A DNA stretch of 8,925 nt from Cypionkella sp. (GTDB taxonomy: Bacteria > Pseudomonadota > Alphaproteobacteria > Rhodobacterales > Rhodobacteraceae). The position numbers were made by a program, and so were the translations under genes. The DNA is taken from the NCBI GenBank assembly GCA_018063485.1, contig JAGPBG010000073.1, forward strand, positions 1-8,925, given 5' to 3'. The stretch's first letter is position 1. Each line of letters begins with the position of its first letter. The notes under the pieces were generated by a model, which saw only the letters and a list, made by a program, of their open reading frames with translations, had not been told where the DNA came from and did not search any database. Positions 1 through 6,750 of this stretch are shown here, piece after piece.

Positions 1-1
1 G

Positions 2-295
2 TTCCAACTGGGGCAATACACCTTCAAGCCGGCGCTGAAATTGCTGGTAGATGCCAAGGACAAGAAAATCCGGCTGACCGAGAAAGAAACCAATATTCTC
101 AAATACCTCTATCGCGCACAATCTGCGGTTGTGGCTCGTGATGTGCTTTTGCATGAGGTGTGGGGATATAACGCGGGCGTCACCACACATACGCTTGAGA
201 CGCACATCTACCGGTTGCGTCAGAAGATCGAGAGTGACCCATCTAACGCACGTCTGCTGATAACTGAGAGCGGTGGCTATAAATTGGTTGCGTAA
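2..295 (+). CDS. OmpR/PhoB-family response regulator, C-terminal DNA-binding part (5' partial)
   Basis: The reading frame enters open from the left edge and ends at TAA 293-295. Only about 97 residues of the C-terminal winged-helix effector domain are visible; the phosphoacceptor receiver domain lies outside the window. Seen directly: the LTEKETNILKYLY segment, typical of the first helix of the Trans_reg_C fold; HEVWGYN in the middle; the recognition-helix and wing region THTLETHIYRLRQKIE; and the terminal GGYKL wing strand. In this family a sensor kinase phosphorylates the receiver, and the dimer then binds tandem direct repeats in promoters. No kinase gene is adjacent here. The sequence resembles the alphaproteobacterial CenR-like regulators of cell-envelope genes, but the half seen is too generic to assign a name. 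Its GC content looks lower than that of the genes that follow. Family confidence is high; the specific target is unknown. Confidence 0.9.
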   Translation, partial: FQLGQYTFKPALKLLVDAKDKKIRLTEKETNILKYLYRAQSAVVARDVLLHEVWGYNAGVTTHTLETHIYRLRQKIESDPSNARLLITESGGYKLVA

Positions 296-363
296 ACGTC
301 ATATTGTTGTCTGAATCGAAACATAGGGTGAGAGTCAGGCGTAGTTTCGCCAAAGGTTCCCCT

Positions 364-389
364 TGCCATGTCGGGGTTATGACATGGCA
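364..389. repeat. Perfect 9-bp inverted repeat with 8-nt spacer
   Basis: TGCCATGTC at 364-372 is the exact reverse complement of GACATGGCA at 381-389, with GGGGTTAT between. It lies between the regulator stop and the intrinsic terminator at 406-434, in a stretch without a convincing gene. In RNA it would form a stable hairpin; in DNA it could be an operator. The symmetry is read directly, the role is unknown. Confidence 0.6.
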
Positions 390-405
390 CCTCCCTGTTG
401 GACCT

Positions 406-434
406 GGCCGGGCCTTGTGCCCGGCCTCTTTTTT
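406..434 (+). terminator. Rho-independent terminator downstream of the response regulator
   Basis: GGCCGGGC (406-413) pairs perfectly with GCCCGGCC (419-426) around a 5-nt loop, giving an 8-bp, all-GC stem. It is followed directly by a T-rich tail, TCTTTTTT (427-434). This is a textbook intrinsic terminator reading on the plus strand. It sits about 110 nt after the regulator stop and 67 nt before xthA, so it separates the two transcription units and implies a long 3' UTR for the regulator. Confidence 0.85.
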
Positions 435-446
435 ACCCGGCCTTGG

Positions 447-476
447 TTGTATCGCACCTGTGCTTGACGATAGGAT
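447..476 (+). promoter_or_regulatory. Weak sigma-70-like promoter candidate for xthA
   Basis: TTGTAT (447-452) and TAGGAT (471-476) are separated by 18 nt, just after the terminator and 24 nt before the xthA ATG. The -35 matches consensus at 3 of 6 positions and the -10 at 4 of 6. A TTGACG also occurs at 464-469 but has no matching -10. A promoter is expected here because the terminator isolates xthA from upstream transcription; the exact position is a guess. Confidence 0.3.
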
Positions 477-500
477 GCGGCATCAAAAACGGAGCGCGCC

Positions 501-1289
501 ATGGTCTTTTCTCTTGCAACCTGGAACATCAATTCGGTGCGTTTGCGCGAAGGTCTTGTTGCGAGGTTGATGCAAGAAGAATCGCCCGATATCCTGTGTT
601 TGCAAGAGTGCAAAAGCCCGGTGGAGTTGATCCCGATGGAGCAGTTCCGGGCGCTTGGCTACAACCACATCGTGGCGCGGGGGCAAAAGGGCTATAACGG
701 CGTGGCCATCCTGTCAAAACTGCCGCTTACCGATGCGGGGGGCCGCGATTTCGCAACGCTGGGCCATGCGCGCCATGTGGCGGCACGGTTGGAAAACGGG
801 GTAGTGATCCACAACTGCTATGTGCCTGCGGGGGGGGATATTCCGGACCGGGCGCAGAATGAGAAATTCGGGCAAAAGCTGGATTACCTGACCGAGATGC
901 GCGATTGGTTCCACACCGAGCGGCCAAGCCGGTCAATCCTGGTGGGCGATCTGAACATCGCCCCACGCGAGGATGATGTCTGGAGCCACAAGGCGCTGTT
1001 GAAGATCGTCAGCCACACCCCGATCGAGGTCGAGCATTTTGGCGCGGTGATGGAGGCCGGAGGCTGGGCCGATGTGACCCGCGCCGATATTCCCGAGGGG
1101 CAGCTCTATTCATGGTGGTCTTACCGCGCAGCGGATTGGGATACCGCCGACAAAGGGCGACGGTTGGATCATATCTGGGCAACGGGCGACATTGCAGCGT
1201 CGGGTCATGGCAGCCGGATCTTGCGCCCGACACGCGGCTGGGCCCAACCAAGTGATCATGCGCCGGTTTTTGCCAGCTTTGATCTTTAA
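501..1289 (+). CDS. xthA: Exodeoxyribonuclease III (XthA, AP endonuclease, EEP fold)
   Basis: This is a cytoplasmic base-excision repair enzyme: it cleaves DNA 5' of abasic sites and has 3'-5' exonuclease and 3'-phosphatase activity. The 262-residue length is normal for the ExoIII family. Motifs run in the expected order: WNINSVR (8-14), LQECK with metal ligand E36, GVAILSK (67-73), the YVPAG motif with Y107, VGDLNIAP with D150 and N152, YSWWSYR, RRLDHIW with D223, and PSDHAP with catalytic D252-H253. These align with E34, Y109, D151, N153, D229 and H259 of the E. coli enzyme. The ATG at 501 has GGAG at 491-494, six nucleotides upstream. The gene appears monocistronic: an intrinsic terminator lies before it, and its stop overlaps the last codons of the opposing glycosyltransferase gene by 4 nt, leaving no room for its own terminator between them. 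Confidence 0.95.
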   Translation: MVFSLATWNINSVRLREGLVARLMQEESPDILCLQECKSPVELIPMEQFRALGYNHIVARGQKGYNGVAILSKLPLTDAGGRDFATLGHARHVAARLENGVVIHNCYVPAGGDIPDRAQNEKFGQKLDYLTEMRDWFHTERPSRSILVGDLNIAPREDDVWSHKALLKIVSHTPIEVEHFGAVMEAGGWADVTRADIPEGQLYSWWSYRAADWDTADKGRRLDHIWATGDIAASGHGSRILRPTRGWAQPSDHAPVFASFDL

Positions 1290-2107
1290 CGCCCTCGGGT
1301 CCAGTCCGAGGCTTTTCCGCGCCGCACGGCAAGGCTGACAGCGGCATAGGTGGCAAAGCCAACCGGATCGCGCAGCGCCAAGGCGACCAGTTCGCCATTG
1401 CTCAGGCGCACCTTGCCCTCGCGCGCCAGAAGTTCGGGATAAAGCCGTCCGATCTCGGCCACGCCGGCGTCTTGCCTGCGGCGTACGCGGGTCAGGGCGC
1501 TAAAGCCCTCGATCATTGGCCAGTCATAGGCGTCAAGCACCTGCACGCGCTCGCTGGGCAGGAAATGCAGGCGCACAAAGGTATCATCCGAGATGATCGC
1601 GGGAAAATCGCCCCAACGGGCGCGGCCCGCCTCATTCACCGCGAACAGACCATAGCCGGGCGCGTTCGAGCGGGCGAAGGGCAGGCGCTGCCAAAACCCT
1701 GAATAGGCGCGGGTAATCATGCTGTGGGCTGGCGGGATCTGAGCGGTGCCGGTGGCATAGCGCGCTGTTTGGCCAGAAAGTGCCCGTGCAAGCGCGGCTA
1801 TCAGGCCGGGGGAAACCACAACATCGGCATCAAGATAGGTGCGCAGATTTCCCTGCGCCATGGCATCACCTGCGTTCAGAGCGCCGGGTTTGCCGCCCTC
1901 GGCGCGTTCGATCACGGTCAGGCCCCATCCCGCCGCCTTGGCCATTGCGGTCAATCCGCGCGCCATGGCAACCGTTCCGTCGCGGCAGCCATTGGCAACC
2001 ACGATGGCCTCGGCCCCGCCAGGAACCGGGTCTGACGAGAACAGCGCGGTCAGGCAGGTGCCGATATAGCCCTCTTCATTCGAGGCGGGGATGATCACAC
2101 TCAGCAT
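1286..2107 (-). CDS. Family 2 (GT-A fold) glycosyltransferase
   Basis: The 273-residue protein should transfer a sugar from a nucleotide-sugar donor. Seen: the N-terminal strand SVIIPASNEE (3-12), VVANGCRDGT (36-45), GGKPGALNAG (71-80), the metal- and nucleotide-binding DAD motif (93-95), and the acidic SDDTF motif (173-177) at the position of the usual catalytic base. No transmembrane segment is evident, so it is a single-domain soluble or membrane-associated enzyme rather than a processive BcsA-like synthase. It is the last gene of a three-gene minus-strand operon. Its ATG (2107-2105) lies inside the end of the preceding gene, in a 7-nt ATGCTGA overlap. Its own Shine-Dalgarno is weak (AGG at 2117-2119), which points to translational coupling. 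Donor and acceptor cannot be read from the sequence. The adjacent SGNH and glycosidase genes suggest a polysaccharide or glycoconjugate product. Confidence 0.88.
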   Translation of the reverse strand: MLSVIIPASNEEGYIGTCLTALFSSDPVPGGAEAIVVANGCRDGTVAMARGLTAMAKAAGWGLTVIERAEGGKPGALNAGDAMAQGNLRTYLDADVVVSPGLIAALARALSGQTARYATGTAQIPPAHSMITRAYSGFWQRLPFARSNAPGYGLFAVNEAGRARWGDFPAIISDDTFVRLHFLPSERVQVLDAYDWPMIEGFSALTRVRRRQDAGVAEIGRLYPELLAREGKVRLSNGELVALALRDPVGFATYAAVSLAVRRGKASDWTRGR

Positions 2108-4605
2108 GTCGGGCAGCCTATGGCCAAGGCCTCCCAGCGCGGGTTGTCATCGCCCAGATGGCGCAGCGCCCCCCAGCTTCCCCATTTTCCGGGGCGATAG
2201 ACATCGACAAAGGCGTTGAACGGCGCGTCCGATTGCAAGTGCCAGCCCTGCATCATCTGGGTATAAAGTGCGCCCATTTGCGGGGTGAAATTCAGATAGG
2301 TGAAAAAATCGGTCAGCGCCGGGTCATCTGCTTGCGCCCCATAGCCGACCACATGGCTGCCGCCTTCATACATCATCAACCTTAACCCATGATCAGCGGC
2401 GACCGCAGCGTGATAGGGCAGGATTTCGCTCAGAACCTGCGCCACCGAATCCGTCGGGTCTTGGGTGACGGAGCCGTCACGCAACTCCTGTGCCGCCAGA
2501 TCCACCGCCAGATCATAGCGATGCGCGGCGATATAGGCATCGGCGCCATTGGCGGGGGCGGCGGCTTTTGCTGCCTGCTCGGATCGGGCCAGCCAGTCCT
2601 TGACGATGGCGGTCTTTTGATCAGAGCCAAGCAGGGCGGAAAAATAGCCGGTCACCGCATAGGCGTCAAAACTCATGGCCGGAGCCTGCCCGGTTTCGGC
2701 CATGACAAGGGGGGCATCAAGGATTTGCTGTTCCAGCCCAAGCCAGCCGGTTTGCACCGAGACAATCCGCACCAGCCGAGATGGATCATCAGCGAATACT
2801 TCGGCCCAGATGTCGGCCACCTGTGATGCTCGCAAGGCGTAGAATTGCACCCAGGTGTGATCCTGTTGCCAGCGCGCCTTGCCTTGTTCCTCGGCCCAGC
2901 GGCTTTGGGCAAATTGCCAGTTCCAGACCTCGTTGGAAAACTCGACCTGCGCTTTCAGGCCGGGGTTCAGCCCGTCATGGGCGATTTCGGCATAGTGGCG
3001 CACCAATGTATCATCCGACAGATGCGGCAAGGTGAACCAGGCGTCGGCCTTCAACTGGTTCGCCAATGCCACCATGACCTCGGCCGGAACGCCGATACGG
3101 GCATAGGTGTAATCCTCGGCCAGGGGGCGGTCGGCATCATGGGCAAGAGGGCTGTCATTGGTCTGCATCCAGTCCATAAAGCGCAAACCCTTGACACCAC
3201 GCAGGCGCGCCAGCCAATCGGGGTTGAAGATTTCCCCTGCTGCAAGCGCAGTGGCGCGGTCGGCGCGCACCACCGTGAGATCGCGGATCGGATCGGCAGG
3301 ATCAATGGCAGCAAGGGTGATCAAGACGCCACCTTCGCCGGGGGTATAATCAAAGCTGATACTGCCCGCGGCAGCCTCGACGATCGCGGCACGACCTTCA
3401 ACTTTCAGCGTGCCTTTGCCTGAATAGGTCAAGAGATACCTTCCCGCCATGCCTGCCGCTTCGGCGGGCAGATCCGTCAGGATCAGGGTGGAAATCCCCG
3501 TGAGTTCGGGAGGCAGGCGAAGGGGCCAGCCACCGGGGCCAAGAGCGCCCGCCTTCGCCAGATCATCATGGCCCCAGCCGCCCCATTGACCGGGCAAATG
3601 ACCGATCCATGGACGGGCGGTTTTCATGATGTTCAGGAACGGTTGCTGAACTGACCAGTCATTCACCCCGGCCAGACCGATGGCAAGATCAGGATTGGTG
3701 ATCGGTGCGAAACTTGGCATTGGTTCGATGGCGGGAACTGGATTGCTGGTGGTTGAGGCCGCGGCTTCGGGTGCTGGCGGCGTATTTTCGGGCGGGGTGA
3801 CAGTCTCTTTGGCTGCAACTGGTGCGGCCTCAACGACTTGCCAAGCAATTTCTTGCATCATGTTGGCCAGTTCGGGCGATAGGATTGCATCGCGCGATTG
3901 CCAGGATCGGGTGATCTTGGCGGGCAGGCCCTTTGGGCTTTTGCCGGTAATGGCGGCGGCTTGAACCATGGCAACGAAATAAAGGCCTTTGCCATTCGGG
4001 TGGATGTCATCAACAAAAAGATCATTGATTGATGTCAGTCCGCGGGCTTTTCCCGCCGCGATTGCATCGGCCATGGCCGCCATGGCCTGACCCGCCGGAA
4101 TGATCCCGACCGCCACGCCCGATCTGGCGGCGGTATCGCGCATGATGCTTTGCCAAAGCGCCGCATCCTTATCAATGCGTTGCCGCCACGGCAGTTCCGC
4201 GTCAGGATCATCCTTGGTGACATTGCCGGGGCCAGAGTTCAGGCTGGGCCAGGTTTCGTAAAGATAGACCCGCACCTGCGGGTTGGCTGCCTGTGCCAGC
4301 TTGGCGAAATCGGCGGCATGGGTGGCGGTGTCAGACCATTTAACCGCCATCGCAACTGGCTGTGCTTCGGTCAGGATCAGCACATCTGTGCCACTGGCAG
4401 TCAGAATGGCACGGGCGTCGACACCTTCGGCTTGCGCTGAATGGTCCCAGTTATAGGCCAGTGTCGCGCCGTTGATGATTTGTGCCTGCACACGGGCCGG
4501 TTGCCCCATGGCGCGTAGGGCGGCATCGGTCAGGGTGGGCAGGTTCGGGCCGACAAGGCTGTGGCCCACGAACAGGACATCGAACAACAGGGCCAGCACA
4601 CCCAT
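2101..4605 (-). CDS. Two-domain protein: SGNH/GDSL-like domain fused to a probable clan GH-A glycoside hydrolase
   Basis: The 834-residue protein has three parts. Residues 9-258 form an SGNH-like domain: VLFVGHSLVG with candidate nucleophile S16, NGATL with G46, and DDIHPNG with the D199..H202 pair. Residues about 260-298 are a Pro/Ala/Thr-rich linker. Residues about 300-834 look like a TIM-barrel glycosidase: RFMDWM (475-480), EFSNEVWNW with a candidate acid/base E559, and MMYEGGSH with a candidate nucleophile E747. An NE pair on one strand and a later E is the clan GH-A pattern; I cannot name the family. The start is supported by GGAG at 4612-4615, six nt before ATG. It follows the preceding stop by one codon and is in the same frame. 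The N-terminus (MGVLALLFDV) enters the first SGNH strand directly and lacks a basic n-region or clear signal peptide, which is odd for a likely exported enzyme. Residues 1-260 are paralogous to the upstream protein. Substrate is unknown. Confidence 0.82.
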   Translation of the reverse strand: MGVLALLFDVLFVGHSLVGPNLPTLTDAALRAMGQPARVQAQIINGATLAYNWDHSAQAEGVDARAILTASGTDVLILTEAQPVAMAVKWSDTATHAADFAKLAQAANPQVRVYLYETWPSLNSGPGNVTKDDPDAELPWRQRIDKDAALWQSIMRDTAARSGVAVGIIPAGQAMAAMADAIAAGKARGLTSINDLFVDDIHPNGKGLYFVAMVQAAAITGKSPKGLPAKITRSWQSRDAILSPELANMMQEIAWQVVEAAPVAAKETVTPPENTPPAPEAAASTTSNPVPAIEPMPSFAPITNPDLAIGLAGVNDWSVQQPFLNIMKTARPWIGHLPGQWGGWGHDDLAKAGALGPGGWPLRLPPELTGISTLILTDLPAEAAGMAGRYLLTYSGKGTLKVEGRAAIVEAAAGSISFDYTPGEGGVLITLAAIDPADPIRDLTVVRADRATALAAGEIFNPDWLARLRGVKGLRFMDWMQTNDSPLAHDADRPLAEDYTYARIGVPAEVMVALANQLKADAWFTLPHLSDDTLVRHYAEIAHDGLNPGLKAQVEFSNEVWNWQFAQSRWAEEQGKARWQQDHTWVQFYALRASQVADIWAEVFADDPSRLVRIVSVQTGWLGLEQQILDAPLVMAETGQAPAMSFDAYAVTGYFSALLGSDQKTAIVKDWLARSEQAAKAAAPANGADAYIAAHRYDLAVDLAAQELRDGSVTQDPTDSVAQVLSEILPYHAAVAADHGLRLMMYEGGSHVVGYGAQADDPALTDFFTYLNFTPQMGALYTQMMQGWHLQSDAPFNAFVDVYRPGKWGSWGALRHLGDDNPRWEALAIGCPTC

Positions 4606-4608
4606 GAC

Positions 4609-5589
4609 TTACTCCGCTTGCGGCACTCCGGTTGCACGATAGCCCGAGACGACGCGCCAGACTACCTCTTGTAATATCGCCGCAGCTTCTGGGGTGAAGG
4701 TCATGGCGGGGGTGCCATCAGCATGGGCCAATTGCTGCGGCAGGCCAACGGGACTCTGCTGATAAATCACCGCGTAATGGGTGAGCGCCATCAGATAGGC
4801 GCCAAGATCGTTGAAATGGATCGGATCAGGCGAGCCATCGGGATTGACCGCAAAAAGATCGCGGCGCGATGTGACGCCCGGTACCTGCCCAGCCTCGATC
4901 AGACGCACCGCTGCGGCCATCACCGAGCCGCCGGGGATCACATAGACTGTGCCAACATCAGGATAGCCCATGGCGGGGCGCAGCACGCCATCCTCCCACA
5001 ATTCCGCGCGATCGGAGTCCAGCCTTTCCAGCCAGCCTTTGGGATCATCCAGCCAATGCCATGTTTCATAAAGATAGATGCGCAGATCGGGGCGCGCCTT
5101 ATGCGCCAGAGCAATCCATTTCGCCAGATACAACGGGCTTTCATGCCATCGGATTGCGTCGCGCAACTCCAGCATTTCGGTGAAGATCGCCACATCGTAA
5201 CTGCCACTGGCAAGTGCTTCATGGGCTTCGCGATAATGTTTGGGATCGTTGGTTTGGTCCATGCCATCGGCGGTGCCTTGCCAATGCTGTTTCAGCGAAG
5301 CACCCCAGCCGAGTTGCTTGGCATATTCATGCCCGCCCAGTTGTGACAACATGGCCGGAAGCACCCCGCCGACAAGGCTGTGGCCAAGGTGGTAGAATTT
5401 CAGCGGCGCGCGAAGGGGGGGCAGAGGGGCGGTGTAAAGCCTGTCAAAATCCTCCCGACTGATCGGAGTTGGTGCAAACACCTGCTTGATTCGAAGGCGC
5501 ACCCCGGCAGGTCCACCGGCCAGTTTTACCGCAGAAAGCCCGCCCACCAGCGCGGCCAAGATCGCCGTCACCATCAATCGCCGCGACAT
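4609..5589 (-). CDS. Membrane-anchored SGNH/GDSL-like hydrolase-family protein
   Basis: The 326-residue protein heads the three-gene operon. Residues 1-26 (basic MSRR, then a hydrophobic stretch to about G26) form a signal peptide or inner-membrane anchor, so the rest should be periplasmic. The domain from about residue 63 carries FYHLGHSLVGG with candidate nucleophile S71, IFTEMLE (135-141), IYLYETWHWLD (171-181), IPGGSVMAA (218-226) and DPIHFND with the D255..H258 pair. The same elements recur in order in the first 260 residues of the next protein, so the two are paralogs. SGNH enzymes are usually esterases, deacetylases or acyltransferases; which applies here cannot be read. The frame stays open to an ATG at 5697, but I chose ATG 5589: AGGAG at 5595-5599 sits five nt upstream, it gives a proper membrane segment, and the longer form would overlap the divergent dehydrogenase start. 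The gene ends GAG TAA, followed by GTC and the next ATG. Confidence 0.83.
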   Translation of the reverse strand: MSRRLMVTAILAALVGGLSAVKLAGGPAGVRLRIKQVFAPTPISREDFDRLYTAPLPPLRAPLKFYHLGHSLVGGVLPAMLSQLGGHEYAKQLGWGASLKQHWQGTADGMDQTNDPKHYREAHEALASGSYDVAIFTEMLELRDAIRWHESPLYLAKWIALAHKARPDLRIYLYETWHWLDDPKGWLERLDSDRAELWEDGVLRPAMGYPDVGTVYVIPGGSVMAAAVRLIEAGQVPGVTSRRDLFAVNPDGSPDPIHFNDLGAYLMALTHYAVIYQQSPVGLPQQLAHADGTPAMTFTPEAAAILQEVVWRVVSGYRATGVPQAE

Positions 5590-5688
5590 TTCCACTCCTG
5601 CCCCCCTGTTCCTTGTCACTCTATCTGGTATCTGTGCGCCCAAATGACCAGAGCGCAGACTGCGGCAAGTCGCAGATGGGGGAAATGA
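5590..5688. promoter_or_regulatory. Divergent intergenic region between the polysaccharide-type and saccharopine operons
   Basis: This 99-nt gap must hold the promoters or leaders of both divergent operons. I see no convincing -35/-10 pair on either strand; TTGTCA at 5613-5618 (+) has no good partner. A small inverted repeat, CTGCG (5660-5664) and CGCAG (5671-5675) with a 6-nt loop, lies just before the ribosome-binding site of the plus-strand gene. CGCAGA also recurs as a direct repeat at 5654-5659 and 5671-5676, a 17-nt spacing. These could be operator half-sites. That the region is regulatory is inferred from the divergent layout. Confidence 0.4.
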
Positions 5689-6738
5689 ATGACACATCTA
5701 TGGATAAGGGCCGAGCAGCGCCCGCATGAAGAGCGGGTGGGATTGACACCGGCCGGTGCGGCCGCGCTGATCGCCGCAGGGATAAAGGTGACAGTCGAGC
5801 AAAGTTCGGTTCGGGCCATCGGGATCGAGGGATACCGGGCGGCGGGATGTGAGATTGCGGCCGAGAACCTTTGGCCCGAGGCCCCCTTGGAGGCGATTGT
5901 TTTCGGGCTGAAAGAACTGCCCGACGATGGCACCCCCTTGCCGCACCGTCACATCATGTTCGGCCATGCCTTCAAGGGCCAACCGTCGGGGCAAGTGCTG
6001 CTCAAGCGTTTCAAGGCAGGCGGCGGAGCGCTATATGACCTGGAGTATCTGGTTGATGACGCTGGGCGGCGTGTGGCGGCTTTTGGCTATTGGGCGGGCT
6101 ATGCCGGGGCGGCGGTGTCGCTGAAATGCTGGGCGGCGCAACAACACGAGGGATTGCTGGGGTCGGTTGGGGTATATGGCAGCAAGTCCGCGCTCTTGGA
6201 TGATCTGGCCCGCGATTTCGCAGATCTGGGTCGTCCAAGCGCTATCGTGATCGGGGCAAATGGCCGGGTCGGCACCGGTGCCGCCGATCTTTGTGCGGCG
6301 ATGGGGGTGGACGTTACCAAATGGGATATGGCCGAAACCGCCAGCGGTGGCCCTTTCCCCCAGATATTGCAGCACGATATTTTCCTGAACTGCATTCTTG
6401 CGCGCTCCGGCTGCCCGGTTTTCGTGCCCGCCAGCGCCAAGACCGATCCGCGCGCGCTGACGGTGATTGGTGATATCGCCTGTGATCCGACTTCGGATTT
6501 CTCTCCGATCAAGGTTTATGATCGGGTCACGGAATGGGATGCACCAGCCCTGAGGGTACATGATGTGCCCCCGCTGGATGTGACGGCGATTGACAACCTG
6601 CCCTCGATGCTGCCGGTGGAAAGCAGCGAAGATTATGCGGCGCAACTTTTGCCTTCGTTGCTGGCGCTGGGTGCGGTGGATGCTGGGGTTTGGGCGCGGG
6701 CGAAGGCGGATTTCGATCGCCATTCGGCTGCGTTGTAA
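5689..6738 (+). CDS. Saccharopine dehydrogenase, L-lysine-forming type (yeast Lys1-like; lysine-2-oxoglutarate reductase half)
   Basis: This cytoplasmic enzyme interconverts L-lysine plus 2-oxoglutarate plus NADH with saccharopine plus NAD+. The 349-residue protein can be followed along the Lys1/AlaDH-PNT fold: RAEQRPHEERVGLTP (7-21), GLKELP with K75, FGHAFK with H93, LYDLEYL (115-121), GRRVAAFGYWAGYAGAA (126-142), the Rossmann glycine motif GANGRVG (189-195), KWDMAE, NLPSMLPVESSE and LLPSLL near the C-terminus. K75 and H93 match the catalytic K77 and H96 of the yeast enzyme. ATG 5689 has a GGGGGA purine tract ending six nt upstream; the ATG at 5685 is too close to it and leads to an early stop. 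The gene is followed after 12 nt by the glutamate-forming partner, so the two form a pathway operon. No aminoadipate semialdehyde dehydrogenase or regulator is present in the window. Confidence 0.92.
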   Translation: MTHLWIRAEQRPHEERVGLTPAGAAALIAAGIKVTVEQSSVRAIGIEGYRAAGCEIAAENLWPEAPLEAIVFGLKELPDDGTPLPHRHIMFGHAFKGQPSGQVLLKRFKAGGGALYDLEYLVDDAGRRVAAFGYWAGYAGAAVSLKCWAAQQHEGLLGSVGVYGSKSALLDDLARDFADLGRPSAIVIGANGRVGTGAADLCAAMGVDVTKWDMAETASGGPFPQILQHDIFLNCILARSGCPVFVPASAKTDPRALTVIGDIACDPTSDFSPIKVYDRVTEWDAPALRVHDVPPLDVTAIDNLPSMLPVESSEDYAAQLLPSLLALGAVDAGVWARAKADFDRHSAAL

Positions 6739-6750
6739 GGGAGAACGGGT

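Noticed and set aside
304..570. 88-codon open frame in the regulator-xthA gap
   Set aside because: It runs through the intrinsic terminator and into xthA in another frame, with no Shine-Dalgarno or recognisable sequence.
2845..3423. 192-codon open frame on the plus strand
   Set aside because: It is opposite the glycosidase domain and shows no motif or ribosome-binding site.
4723..5346. 207-codon open frame on the plus strand
   Set aside because: It is fully opposite the SGNH gene, which has clear family motifs; the composition is that of a shadow frame.
4609..5697. Longer 362-residue form of the SGNH protein starting at ATG 5697
   Set aside because: It would overlap the start of the divergent dehydrogenase gene, places 36 polar Arg/Cys-rich residues before the membrane segment, and ignores the AGGAG directly before ATG 5589.
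5685..5729. Fourteen-codon ORF overlapping the start of the Lys1-like gene
   Set aside because: Its ATG is only two nt after the purine tract, too close for initiation, while ATG 5689 is well spaced; the overlap looks accidental.
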